Source: Pseudomonadota bacterium (GTDB taxonomy: Bacteria > Pseudomonadota > Gammaproteobacteria > Steroidobacterales > Steroidobacteraceae). From it: DNA of 64,000 nt. The first letter of the stretch is position 1, and each line of letters begins with the position of its first letter. Made by a program: the position numbers and the translations under genes. The notes beneath the pieces were generated by a model that was given only the letters and a program-made list of their open reading frames with translations, had not been told where the DNA came from and searched no databases. Below are positions 52,168-61,864 of this stretch, one piece after another. Location: assembly GCA_023417315.1 (NCBI GenBank), contig JAEZFW010000055.1, positions 1-64,000 on the forward strand, written 5' to 3'.

Positions 52168-54918
52168 CTAGCGTCCGGTACCCGATAGCGTGCGGCGAGC
52201 CGCGGTCACGGTCAGTTTTAACGTGAGCTCGTTGTTAGTCTCATCGGACTCTGCGAGTGCATTCTCCGTGTCGAGCCGGCACCGGATCGCGGTCTCTCCT
52301 GGCTCCGCGGGCTTGAATCGATAGAGACTTAGAGTTTCTTGAGATCCGCCGAGATGCCGCTGGTCGCCGCGGAAGCTGCGCACGGCGCGGCCGTCGATCT
52401 CTATGACGCCCTGCCATTCGGAGACGCGTACCGCCTCATCCCGCGGGGCATCCATCCTCAAGACGTAACTGCAGTCGATCAGCACTGCATCGCCGACGGC
52501 TGCTGTGGTAATGAGCGGCGCCTCTTGGGACTCGCCGATACGAGCGTTACGCTTCACGCCGGTAAATTGCGCGAAACGAAGGTCCATCAATGGAGCGGCG
52601 CCGCGTAGCGCGCGCGATTGTGCGGGCAGGGCGGCCGCAATGCGCGCCTCGCCTTGCTCGCGGGGCGCTCGCGCCGCGCCACGAACGTCGGCGGCGCGCA
52701 CGGCGCGGATTGCCTTGTCCGGCTCGCCGCCAACGACTCGCGCGCAGCCAAGTTCGATGGGACCGGAGGCGAGCAGCGTGCCATACCAGGTTCGAACCGC
52801 GAGGTTCTCCGCGGTGATCGGCGCAGCTCCGGGCATCTCCGCCATGACGCGCCCACCTTCAAGGAATCCGATCGACCAAGGGACCGCCGGTTCCTGCGGC
52901 GGCACCGGCGGGTGTTCATATCGGCAGCGCACGGCGACGAGGTTGCCGACCGAGGGCCGATCGACGGCCGTCCACCCGCTGCCGCTGCGGTCGAAGTAGT
53001 CGATCTCGACATCGATGATCGGTGACGCTTGCGGCGGGAGACTCGCTGCAGCGTGCTGGCTCACCGGCGCATCGAGCGTCAGAGGGCCGTCGTAGCAGGG
53101 TTTATCCGCGCCGTCCTTTTGCGGATCCGGGTCGCACGTAGGCAGCATCGCAGCAAGCTTCTTCTTCGCCGCCTCCGCTTTGCAGTGGATGCGCAGCGGG
53201 TCCCATTCATCGTCTGCCGAGCGGCTGCACTCGCCCGGCGTGTATATGGCAAGGCCGCTCGTTGCACCACTCGCCGGATCCACGGTGCCCATTCCTGAGG
53301 AGGTCGCGCTGAGATTCTTGACGATCTCCGACGCGTCTCGCTTCCCTGCGGCAAACGCCCTGTCGTGCTTCAGCAGACAAGAGATCGTGGGTTTCTTGAA
53401 GGCGCCGCTGCTGAGCGAATCGAGCAGACTCTTACACTGCGCCTGCTTCCACGGCCGCTCGCACTCCACATTCGAGTACGATGTGCTGTGTGGCGTCGCG
53501 TGGCAGCGTTTTGTGCCGAGCTTGACGGCGATCGCCTTGGCTAGTGCGGGATCAGCTGCAAGCTGGTTGATCTGGCAGATGTTTCCCTCCGCAGATTCAC
53601 CGCCATCGTAGAGCGCACGGCAGGCCTTGAACTTCTCATAACTCTGGCAGTAGATATAGGGAGCAGCGGCGTTCGATGCCTTAGTGCAACCGAGCGCCGT
53701 CATCTTGGGCAGCACGGCCTTGAGGATCGCCTTCTGCGCAAGCAACGCCTCCGCGAGCAGATCACCCACCTGCAGACACGCCCAGCCACGCGCGGTTGAC
53801 ATGTTTGCTTTGTCAACCGCATGCACCTCGTAAGGCATGGCCGGCATCGACAGCGGGAGTTGCGCGCCGCACTTCGCGTTCAGGTCTTTGAACGGTGCAT
53901 CGGACTTGAGCAGGTACTTACCGTGCTGGCTCTGGTGCGGCCCCGTGTGGCCACCCGCTACTTGGGCATATTCCTCGAGCTTCGAGTAGTACATGACCGT
54001 CCAGCTTCGTACGTTCGGCGCCGCCCAGCCGGCGAAGAATGTCGCGGGAAACGCTTGCCAGACCTTCGTGACCTCGTCCACTTCTTGCAAGAAGCGCTGC
54101 TTCATGATGCCGCAGACCTTCTGTGCGTTCGAGGCGCTCATCTTGTGTGAATCGAAGTATTCCTGGCAGCTCGTGCTGCTCATCGCATAGTTGCCCACGT
54201 GCAGGTAGTGCGGCTGGCCGGTATGAAGATTCTTGACGACCGCATAGTGGAGCCAGTTGCGCCAGTACTTGAGGTAATACTCTTCGACGGGCATGTGCTG
54301 GGACTGACCGGCTATATCTTCGAGAAGATTGCCGAACGTACCGACCATCCCGCCGACTGCGTCTGCAACGCCTTGCACGATCTCGCCGAGCACACCGCAA
54401 AGTTCGCTTGCACCGGGCGCATCAGGGAGCAAGTCGCAGGCGTACCCCACGCCGACGGTCGTGACGAGACCCAGGATGTCGCCGTCTATCACTGCCTTGT
54501 ACGCCGATGCGATCACCGGCTCGGCAACGTCGAATATTTCTCCGCAGAACAAGTCTTTGATCGTGCCGCCTGTCGGAATCAAGCTGCACACGACCTGCTC
54601 GCCGGCGAGCATGAAGACATCGAGCCAAGCCTTTGCTTGCACGGCATGGAAGATGTCGACGACCTTCTTGATCTTCGGGTCGTTCGGGACGAAACCGTGT
54701 GCCTTGCCGGCTGCTTCTTCCGCGCAGATCTCGACGGACTGGCCGTTGACGAGACACTGAATCATCGGTTTCGCTTCGACGACGACTGGGTCCACCACGC
54801 CCGCGGTGCTCAGCACGGCGAGGACATCGTCCAATGTGTCTGCACGCGCGCCGCCGGCGGACAGGCCCGCGATCAGGACGGTGACGGCGATGACAGTTCG
54901 CGCAAATGCTCGCACCAT
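52168..54918 (-). CDS. Large secreted Cys-containing protein with CARDB-like C-terminus
   Basis: ATG 54918 has GGAG seven bases upstream; an ATG at 54939 overlaps the upstream stop as ATGA and is also possible. From 54918 there are 916 residues: signal peptide (to ARADT), a helical Cys-rich N-terminal half (about 30-570; many single Cys, e.g. CLVNGQSVEICAEEAAG, ICQINQLAADPALAKAIAVKLG), and two beta-sandwich regions. The last (about 790-905) ends DTENALAESDETNNELTLKL, the signature of CARDB domains. Function unknown. It is the distal gene of a small minus-strand group with the lipoprotein upstream. Confidence 0.75.
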   Translation of the reverse strand: MVRAFARTVIAVTVLIAGLSAGGARADTLDDVLAVLSTAGVVDPVVVEAKPMIQCLVNGQSVEICAEEAAGKAHGFVPNDPKIKKVVDIFHAVQAKAWLDVFMLAGEQVVCSLIPTGGTIKDLFCGEIFDVAEPVIASAYKAVIDGDILGLVTTVGVGYACDLLPDAPGASELCGVLGEIVQGVADAVGGMVGTFGNLLEDIAGQSQHMPVEEYYLKYWRNWLHYAVVKNLHTGQPHYLHVGNYAMSSTSCQEYFDSHKMSASNAQKVCGIMKQRFLQEVDEVTKVWQAFPATFFAGWAAPNVRSWTVMYYSKLEEYAQVAGGHTGPHQSQHGKYLLKSDAPFKDLNAKCGAQLPLSMPAMPYEVHAVDKANMSTARGWACLQVGDLLAEALLAQKAILKAVLPKMTALGCTKASNAAAPYIYCQSYEKFKACRALYDGGESAEGNICQINQLAADPALAKAIAVKLGTKRCHATPHSTSYSNVECERPWKQAQCKSLLDSLSSGAFKKPTISCLLKHDRAFAAGKRDASEIVKNLSATSSGMGTVDPASGATSGLAIYTPGECSRSADDEWDPLRIHCKAEAAKKKLAAMLPTCDPDPQKDGADKPCYDGPLTLDAPVSQHAAASLPPQASPIIDVEIDYFDRSGSGWTAVDRPSVGNLVAVRCRYEHPPVPPQEPAVPWSIGFLEGGRVMAEMPGAAPITAENLAVRTWYGTLLASGPIELGCARVVGGEPDKAIRAVRAADVRGAARAPREQGEARIAAALPAQSRALRGAAPLMDLRFAQFTGVKRNARIGESQEAPLITTAAVGDAVLIDCSYVLRMDAPRDEAVRVSEWQGVIEIDGRAVRSFRGDQRHLGGSQETLSLYRFKPAEPGETAIRCRLDTENALAESDETNNELTLKLTVTAARRTLSGTGR

Positions 54919-54935
54919 GATTCGCTCCGAGATCG

Positions 54936-55497
54936 TCATTGCAGCTTCTCGAGCGCCTTCTCGGTGATGGCGCGCGCGGTTTTGAGATCGGGCGCGTACA
55001 CCGAAAAGTAGACGCCGCCTTTGTCCTTCGCGTACACGTGCAGCCCGACCGGCGCGTACTGTTCGCGAGCATCCTCGAGCGCCGCGGGCGCGCCGAGATC
55101 GTCCACGGGCTGCAGCCGGATCTGCTGCATCGCTGCTCTACAACCCGGGGTCTTTCTCGCTCGCGATCGCCCGATCGCGCTCGGCCTGCACCTTGGCCGT
55201 CCATGCGTCGACGCGCGATTCGCCGCTAAGGTAGGGATGCCATGCCCGTACCACTACGCCGCCCTCGTAGACGCAGCTCGACATCAGCGAGCTGCCCCCG
55301 GAGTAACTCCGGGACGAGTATTCGTCGGGCTCCCCGATCGGCGCCGCGGTGACGGCCTCGACATCGGCTGGCGTGACCAGATCGCAGGCTGCGATTCGGT
55401 CGGTGTCGGTCGCGGCGTTACTGGGCTCCTGGCCGCTACACGCAGCGAGCGCAGCGACAAGGATCGTGGGCGCAAGCCGGATCACCCTTTCGTTCAT
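54936..55497 (-). pseudogene. Small lipoprotein gene, apparently frameshifted
   Basis: The first frame (ATG 55497) has a lipobox (ALAAC) and reads CDLVTPADVEAVT..SSCVYEGGVVVRAWHP and AERDRAIASEKDPG, then stops at 55138. Another frame continues at once with MQQIRLQPVDDLGAPAALED and HVYAKDKGGVYFSVYAPD, ending at 54936 in an ATGA overlap with the next gene. The two pieces fit one protein of about 185 residues, resembling small lipoproteins with a CDLLTPAEV-type start. A one-base error at about 55140, or two separate genes, are the alternatives. Confidence 0.6.
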
Positions 55498-55660
55498 GAC
55501 GAACCTCCCGAGCTGAATCTCGTGTGTCAACCTAAGATACGTAGCCGCACCCATTCCGGGGCCACCGAGGCTGGCACGCAAACGCGCGGCAGGCGAAACT
55601 CTTCGTTAGGCACCCGCGGCGATCGAGTACGATGCAATGCAGCGCGGATGCTTACCGCAC

Positions 55661-56221
55661 ATGGCGACCACCGGGATTACGAACCTGCTGCATGCCTGGG
55701 GCCAGGGCGACGAAGCCGTGGTCGACCGCCTTTTCGCGCTTCTCTACGATGAGCTTCGATCGCTCGCGCGCCGGCAGCTGCGCGGGCGGCGCGGGCAGAC
55801 GCTCGATACCACCGCGATCGTGCATGAGGCGTACGTCAAGCTCGTCGATCAATCCCAGTTGGGTCTGCAGGGCCGAGCGCATTTCCTCAATCTTGCAGCG
55901 CGCGTCATGCGACAGGTGCTGATCGACCGCGCCCGCCGCCGAGTGGCGTCGAAGCGCGGCGCCGGCGCGGCGCACACCGATCTCGATGCGAACGATGCCG
56001 GCGCGCCCGAGTCGGCCGAGCAGCTGCTGCAACTAGACGACGCGATCCGAAAGTTGGAGCAATTGGATCCCCGCCTCGCGCGTACCGTCGAGCTGCGATT
56101 CTTCGCCGGCCTTTCCGTCGAGGAGGCCGCCGATGCGCTGTGCGTATCGCCGCGGACGGTGAAGCGCGCGTGGATGAAGGCTCGCGCATTTCTACATCAC
56201 GAGCTCGAGGGCGGGCGGTGA
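55661..56221 (+). CDS. Kinase-linked ECF sigma factor (second copy)
   Basis: The 186-residue product from ATG 55661 has the same architecture as the gene at 25880. Sigma-2 carries AVVDRLFALLYDELRSLARRQ and TTAIVHEAYVKL. A helix-turn-helix follows in sigma-4, SVEEAADALCVSPRTVKRAW. The kinase gene begins 10 bp after its stop, so they form one transcription unit. The two sigma proteins are clearly different in sequence, so they are separate lineages or old paralogues. Confidence 0.9.
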   Translation: MATTGITNLLHAWGQGDEAVVDRLFALLYDELRSLARRQLRGRRGQTLDTTAIVHEAYVKLVDQSQLGLQGRAHFLNLAARVMRQVLIDRARRRVASKRGAGAAHTDLDANDAGAPESAEQLLQLDDAIRKLEQLDPRLARTVELRFFAGLSVEEAADALCVSPRTVKRAWMKARAFLHHELEGGR

Positions 56222-56231
56222 GAGCGCGACC

Positions 56232-59200
56232 ATGAGCGATGCGGCTCGCCGGCGCTGGCAGCGGATCGATACGCTGCTCGATCGGCTGATGGATGCGGCT
56301 CCCGAAGAGCGGCGGCACATCCTTGCCGATCTTCCTGGAGAGGATGCCGACCTGCGCGCGGAAATCGAGGCGCTCCTCGATGCTGCGAATCGCGAAGACG
56401 GCATTCTCGATCGGAGCGTCGGCGAGGCTTTCAGCACGCTGCTCGAGGAAGCCTTCGAGGAGCCGGAGCCGCGCGGCGTTCCGGCACCGCCGGAGCAGGT
56501 CGGTCCGTGGCGCGTGCTGCGCGAGATCGGTCGCGGCGGCATGGGCGTCGTTTATCTAGCCGAGCGCGCCACGGGAGATTTCGAGCAGCGCGTCGCACTC
56601 AAGCTCTTGAAGCGCGGACTGGATACGGATGAGATCGTCGCGCGCTTCGCGCGCGAGCGGAAGATCCTGGCGCGCCTCGAGCATCCGGCCATCGCGCGCT
56701 TGATCGATGGCGGTGTGAGCGACGACGGCAGACCCTATCTCACGATGGAGTACGTGGAGGGCGTGCCTATTACCGAGTACTGCGCGCGGGAGCGTCTCGA
56801 GCTGCGCGACACTCTGCTGCTGTTTCGCCGAGTGTGCGAAGCGGTGCATCTCGCGCATCGCAAGCTCGTCGCGCATCGCGACCTCAAACCTTCGAACATT
56901 CTCGTGACGGCGGACGGCGAATTGAAGCTCCTCGACTTCGGGATCGCAAAGCTGCTCGGCGGCGAAGAGGATGAGGACGCGCAGACGCTGACGCGCCTTC
57001 GCGGACCGATGACTCCAGCCTACGCGGCGCCGGAGCAGCTACGTGGCGAGCCGACCTCTACGGCGACGGACGTCTACGCTCTCGGCATGATCTTGTTCGA
57101 ACTGCTCGTCGGCCGTCCGCCGCGGCGTGCACCGCCAGCGGGACGGCACGAAGCACGCGCCGAAGAGCCGTACGACTCGGAACCGCTGCGTCCCTCCGAA
57201 GGGCTCCGCATGGATGACGGTAGGGCTCGAAACGATGTGCCGGACGATTCGTCCGCCTCTGTGCGCCGGCGCGTTGCCGGCGATCTCGATGCCATCGTCG
57301 CTACCGCGTTGCGCAGCGAGCCGGATCGACGCTATCCGTCTGCGGAAGCATTGGCGGAGGATCTGCGGCGCTATCTTGCCGATGAGCCTGTGTGGGCGCG
57401 GCCCGACGGCGCCGCGTATCGAGCGCGAAAATTCGTGCGGCGTCATCGGATCGGCGTCTCCGCTGCCGCGCTGCTGCTCGCAGTACTCACTGCCGCGGTA
57501 GCGATGATCTATTCGCAGTCGCAAGCTCGCGCGCAAGAAGCGCGCAAGGCCGAGGAGGTCAAAGAATTCGTGCTCGGTCTGTTCGCGGCTGCGGACCCGG
57601 CCGTCGCGCGCGGCGAAGAAGTCACTGCCCGGCAGCTCGTCGATGCCGGTGCGCAGCGCGTGTCGCAAGAGTTGGCGCAGCAGCCCGCAGTGCGTGCAGA
57701 GATGGAGACGGTGCTGGGCGAGCTGTACAGGATGCTCGGAGCGTCGAATCAGGCGCTTTCGCTGCTCGACCGCGCTATCGCTTCGTACGAGACGGCCGCT
57801 GGAAACGTGGACGCGGGACTGGCGAACGCGCTGCGCGCTAAGGGCGCGACGCTCAGCGATCAGGGCGAACTCGAAGAGGCCGAAGCTCTGCTCCGCAAGG
57901 CCGTGGCGATCCACCGGCGCGCACTCGGCCCGGCGGACCTCGAAGTTGCCGAGGATCTCGACTGGCTTGGTCTCGTGCTGCGGCAACAAGGGGCTTTCGA
58001 GGACTCGGAAGCAGCTTTGCGAGATTCACTCGGGATCCGCCAGTCGGCGCTCGGCGACGATCATGAGAAAGTCGCGGCATCGCTGAACAACCTTGCGGTG
58101 CTGCGGCGCGAGCGCGGTGCTTACGGCGAAGCGGAGGCGCTCTATCGACGAGCGCTCGACATTCGCCTCGCGACGCTTGGTAAAGTGCACACGGACACGG
58201 CCGACACGCTGAACAACTTGGCGGCGCTACTGTACTTCCAAGGCCGCTGGGCCGAAGCTCGCGAGCGCTTCACGGAGGTCGCGGCGATCTATACGCACCT
58301 GTACGGCGAGTCGCATCCGCGTGCGGTCATGGCGCAGAACAACATTGCCGCCGTCGCGCTCGCGCTCGGTCTGAACGAGGAGGCTGAGCGCCGCTTCGAA
58401 GCGGTGCTTGCGGCGTGGCGCGCGAGCGGCGGCGAATCGCATCCGAACGCGTTGTTGAGCCGCTCCAACCTGGCGTTGATCGAAGCGGAAGTAGGCGACA
58501 TCCGCGCAGCGGAAGCCGTGTTTCGCGAGCTCGTTGCGAGCGCTCAGGAAACGCTCGGAGACAAGCATCCGGTCACCGCGCTTTTGGCGGCCCGTCTGGC
58601 AGGCGTGCTTCGACAGTGCGCTCGACACGACGAAGCGGTCGCGCTCTACATGCAATCGCTTGCGGTGACTCGCGAGCTGCGCGGCGAAGACAACCCGACC
58701 TATGCTCAGGGACTGCACGATCTCGGCGTCGCTCAACGAGACAGCGACGATCTCGAGTCGGCGGAGCGCTCGTTGCAGCAGGCATTCGATTTGCGCGTAC
58801 GACTGCTCGGCGCCGAGCATCCCGATACGCTCTCTTCGCAGATGGCGCTCGGTGCCATCCTCAGCGCGCGCGGCGATGCGGGACGGGGAGAGCGGCTGTT
58901 GTCCTCGGGCCTTGCGACGACGCGGCAGATCCTAGCGGAAGACCATCCGCTCGTTCTGCGCGGGGCGTTCGATCTTGCCAAGTCATCGCAGCGCTCAGCC
59001 GGTGCGGTCGAGGCGATGCGGCACATCGAAGCATTGATACCCAGCTACCGGCGACGCTACGGCGAACCGCATTGGCGAACCGCCGAGGTCGAGCTCGCGC
59101 GCGCGGCTCTCTTAGCGGCCGGAGGACGCCGCGACGAAGCGCGCGCCGGCGCATCGCGCGCGCATGCAGCGCTTGCGAAGGCGCTCGGCCCCGACCACGA

Positions 59201-59237
59201 TCTAACGCGGCGCGCCGAGGCGCTCGCTGCGCAGTAG
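56232..59237 (+). CDS. Ser/Thr protein kinase with long TPR C-terminus
   Basis: The 1001-residue protein has a helical N-terminus (about 1-90) and a kinase domain (about 92-395). It shows the Gly loop GRGGMGVVY, Lys124, HRDLKPSN with Asp217, and DFG with Asp235. A single TM helix lies near 408-428. About 12 TPR-type repeats follow to the end, many with the tell-tale ALDIRLATLGKVHTDTADTLNNLA and LGAEHPDTLSSQMALGAIL pattern of the TPR_10/12 class. It probably scaffolds or senses an extracytoplasmic partner. It is translated after the sigma gene with a 10 bp gap. Confidence 0.92.
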   Translation: MSDAARRRWQRIDTLLDRLMDAAPEERRHILADLPGEDADLRAEIEALLDAANREDGILDRSVGEAFSTLLEEAFEEPEPRGVPAPPEQVGPWRVLREIGRGGMGVVYLAERATGDFEQRVALKLLKRGLDTDEIVARFARERKILARLEHPAIARLIDGGVSDDGRPYLTMEYVEGVPITEYCARERLELRDTLLLFRRVCEAVHLAHRKLVAHRDLKPSNILVTADGELKLLDFGIAKLLGGEEDEDAQTLTRLRGPMTPAYAAPEQLRGEPTSTATDVYALGMILFELLVGRPPRRAPPAGRHEARAEEPYDSEPLRPSEGLRMDDGRARNDVPDDSSASVRRRVAGDLDAIVATALRSEPDRRYPSAEALAEDLRRYLADEPVWARPDGAAYRARKFVRRHRIGVSAAALLLAVLTAAVAMIYSQSQARAQEARKAEEVKEFVLGLFAAADPAVARGEEVTARQLVDAGAQRVSQELAQQPAVRAEMETVLGELYRMLGASNQALSLLDRAIASYETAAGNVDAGLANALRAKGATLSDQGELEEAEALLRKAVAIHRRALGPADLEVAEDLDWLGLVLRQQGAFEDSEAALRDSLGIRQSALGDDHEKVAASLNNLAVLRRERGAYGEAEALYRRALDIRLATLGKVHTDTADTLNNLAALLYFQGRWAEARERFTEVAAIYTHLYGESHPRAVMAQNNIAAVALALGLNEEAERRFEAVLAAWRASGGESHPNALLSRSNLALIEAEVGDIRAAEAVFRELVASAQETLGDKHPVTALLAARLAGVLRQCARHDEAVALYMQSLAVTRELRGEDNPTYAQGLHDLGVAQRDSDDLESAERSLQQAFDLRVRLLGAEHPDTLSSQMALGAILSARGDAGRGERLLSSGLATTRQILAEDHPLVLRGAFDLAKSSQRSAGAVEAMRHIEALIPSYRRRYGEPHWRTAEVELARAALLAAGGRRDEARAGASRAHAALAKALGPDHDLTRRAEALAAQ

Positions 59238-59883
59238 CGGACTCGCTGTATACATATATAAGAAGGTATATCCGAACCTTCGTGGCGGCGAATCGCGGCA
59301 CAGTGTGACTTATCTCAAACATAGACAAAGCACTCCGCGTACGGACTTGCGGCGCGTCTCACAGTTCGAAGGCGGGTGGCAGGACGACCGGGCGAAAGCA
59401 CCCTCCGAGGAGCCGTTAGCTGAGCGCCTGGCGATGCCGCACGTCTTCGTGACCGCACGTATTTCGTTCGAACTTCATCTGCGGCTCTTCGCCGTGCCAG
59501 TTGCGAACACATAGCGATAGCCATCGTCGGCGCTTAGCTCGATGACAGCCTTGCCTCCATGACGGCAGCGAAATGACAGATATCGCCGCAGCCGCCATCC
59601 GGCAAACAGCGCCGGGGCCCGACTCATGGGCACGCCGCGTGAACGCATAGGGAGGCTATCCAAGAATCTAGCCCCCTCGCGCCCGAGTCAGCCGCGCGCG
59701 TCGCATCGCTGTAGCTCTATGCTCATTCATGCAGCGCTCGTACGTGTCTTCGGCATATGCGCCGGACCGGAGGTTCGCGACACCTTTATCGTCGAGAATG
59801 GAACTGCCTAAGAGTTGCGCTTGCTGCTTGATGCTGAGTGCAAGATCGGATCTCGCTGTATCGCGAGGCACGAGTTCATGCCT
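59238..59883. other. Intergenic region with a decayed duplicate of the 51.6 kb locus
   Basis: Within these 646 bp, 59625-59705 aligns with 51590-51690 (shared gcatagggaggct.atccaagaatctagccc and gctgtagctc.atg). It carries a one-base deletion near 59655 and other damage. A short frame just upstream (59871 to about 59700, minus strand) with SIKQQAQLLGSSILDDKGVA and AYAEDTYERCMNEH still looks protein-like. No functional gene can be supported. Confidence 0.55.
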
Positions 59884-61734
59884 CTACAGTCGAATGAGAC
59901 GTTGCAGATGGAGAGTCCCGTCGAGTCCCGCCGACGCGCTTGCGTGCGCGCTCGCCCACGCGGGCGGCTTCGCCGTGCAGGCCATCGGCTCTTTTCGCCC
60001 GGGATGCCAGAACTTGATGCGCCACGCATGCAAGCACAAGGGCGGATCGCTCACACTCAGCGTCTGACTATCACCGAGCGCATTGTCTAGCAGATACGTT
60101 CGATCGCCGCAGATCGGCAGGCCCAGATGCCACAAGTGAACTCGAATCTGGTTCGTTCGGCCAGTGAGCGGCCGCGCTTCGAGCAGGGCTGTGCCATCGT
60201 GGAGGCGCTCGAGGACACGGAAGAGCGTGCGCGACGACAAGCCCGCGTCCTCATCGACCACCCTTGCGCCTAAGTGGCCGGGCTCTGTGCTGATCGGCGC
60301 TTCGCAGCTGAACTCGTCTTCTTCCGGGTGGCCCTGTACGCGCGCGAGATACACTTTGTCCACTTCGCCGCGTGCGAACTGCGGTTGAATGAGGCTCGCA
60401 AAGTGGCGTGTACGCGCAACGACGACGATGCCGGTCGTGTTTGCGTCCAAGCGGTGGCACGGGCGCGGCTTCTGCGGGCGATAGAGCGCTTCGAGCACGT
60501 AGTGCAGCGTGTTTCTGTAGAACCGTCCCGCTGCGTGCATCGGGAGCGGTGCGGGTTTGTTCAGCACGATCAGCGCCTCGTCCTCATGCACGATCTCGAG
60601 CTGCATGTTCACATCCGGCTCGATCACGCTCGGAAACTTGTGCAGATAACGCTCGCCGCTGCGCACGATCTGACTCGCCGCAACGGCTCGATGCTCTCGA
60701 TTCACCACCATGCCACGCGCGCACTTTTCTTCCCACACGTCCGCAGGGATGTGTCGCACGACGCGACAGAGCGCTTCCAGCAACGTTCCGCCATCGCACT
60801 CTTCAGGGACGTTGATCGGCTTGAACTGATCGTGGGGCTGGCTGCCCGGGAGCGGTGAGATGATCCGCTGCACGGCCTCATGACGGCGCGCGATCGTCGC
60901 TGCCATCTGCTCGGCGGGTGTTCGATAGCAGTACGGGCAACTGCGCTCGAACACATAGTGCTCGTGCGCTCGGTCAGCTGTGCTGAGCGGTGTGAGGCAA
61001 TTGAAGCAATAAGTGGATTGAGTCTCCTGCAGCGTCGGATCGAGTCCGGTGCGGTGATCGAAGACGAAGCATTCACCGTCGTAGTGAGCGCCGCCGCACT
61101 CCTCGAAGTATCTGAGGATGCCACCGTCGAGCTGAAAGACGTGCTTGAATCCTTCACGCTCCATGTACGGCCCGGCTTTCTCGCAGCGGATGCCGCCTGT
61201 GCAGAACATGACGATCGCCTGTTCTTTGAGCTCAGCGGGCAGCTTCTTCACTGCGTCCGGAAACTCGCGGAAGTGCTCGACGCCGATCGGCCGGGCATTG
61301 CGGAACGTGCCGAGCTTCACTTCGTAATCGTTGCGCGTGTCGAGCAATGTCACCGGCCGGCCCTCATCGAGCCAGCGCTTGAGCTCTGCGGCCGGCAGCT
61401 TCGGTGAGGTGCGTCTTGCAGGGTCGATGCCTTCGACCCCGAACGCGATGATCTCTTTCTTGATCCGCACCAGCATGCGCCGGAAGGGTTGATGCTGAGT
61501 TGTGCTGAATTTTGCCTCGAGATCGGCGAGCCCGGGCCAGGTGTGCAGCTCTGTAAGGAGCCGATCGATCTTGTCCTCAGCCCCTGCGACGAACAAGTTG
61601 ATCCCCTCCGGGCTCAATAGAATCGTGCCTTTGAGATCCCACTCGCGACAGAGCGCGAGCAGGCGCGCGCGGCAACGCTTGAGGTCGGTAAGCGGGAGAA
61701 ACTTGTAGGCGGCAATGTTGACGACTGAGCTCAT
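59884..61734 (-). CDS. TrhO-type tRNA uridine hydroxylase fused to RluA-family pseudouridine synthase
   Basis: The N-terminal half (1 to about 290) is a TrhO/YceA protein. It has the ACP-like start (GTILLSPEGINLFVAG), a rhodanese domain with catalytic Cys178 in MFCTGGIRCEK, and a zinc-knuckle-like CFNC..CPYC. The C-terminal half (about 300-616) is an RluA/RluD synthase with catalytic Asp430 in CHRLDANTTG and LTGRTNQIRVHLWHLGLPICGD. TrhO makes ho5U34 in tRNA; the synthase target is unknown. Normally these are separate genes of about 300 residues each. The last 60 residues are the source of the repeat found at 50.96-51.11 kb. Confidence 0.9.
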   Translation of the reverse strand: MSSVVNIAAYKFLPLTDLKRCRARLLALCREWDLKGTILLSPEGINLFVAGAEDKIDRLLTELHTWPGLADLEAKFSTTQHQPFRRMLVRIKKEIIAFGVEGIDPARRTSPKLPAAELKRWLDEGRPVTLLDTRNDYEVKLGTFRNARPIGVEHFREFPDAVKKLPAELKEQAIVMFCTGGIRCEKAGPYMEREGFKHVFQLDGGILRYFEECGGAHYDGECFVFDHRTGLDPTLQETQSTYCFNCLTPLSTADRAHEHYVFERSCPYCYRTPAEQMAATIARRHEAVQRIISPLPGSQPHDQFKPINVPEECDGGTLLEALCRVVRHIPADVWEEKCARGMVVNREHRAVAASQIVRSGERYLHKFPSVIEPDVNMQLEIVHEDEALIVLNKPAPLPMHAAGRFYRNTLHYVLEALYRPQKPRPCHRLDANTTGIVVVARTRHFASLIQPQFARGEVDKVYLARVQGHPEEDEFSCEAPISTEPGHLGARVVDEDAGLSSRTLFRVLERLHDGTALLEARPLTGRTNQIRVHLWHLGLPICGDRTYLLDNALGDSQTLSVSDPPLCLHAWRIKFWHPGRKEPMACTAKPPAWASAHASASAGLDGTLHLQRLIRL

Positions 61735-61864
61735 CCCGCCATTTTGCCCTGACTCAGCGCGGCGCGCTCCTGTCTATGGCATCGGACATACACGGTGTCT
61801 GTGTAGCACACATCAGACCTCGAGGCCTGTACGGATGGCCAGCTGAAGGTCGGATATTTGGTCG

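Noticed and set aside
57039..57989. 316-codon minus-strand frame inside the second kinase gene
   Set aside because: Antisense to kinase and TPR motifs that are clearly real on the plus strand.
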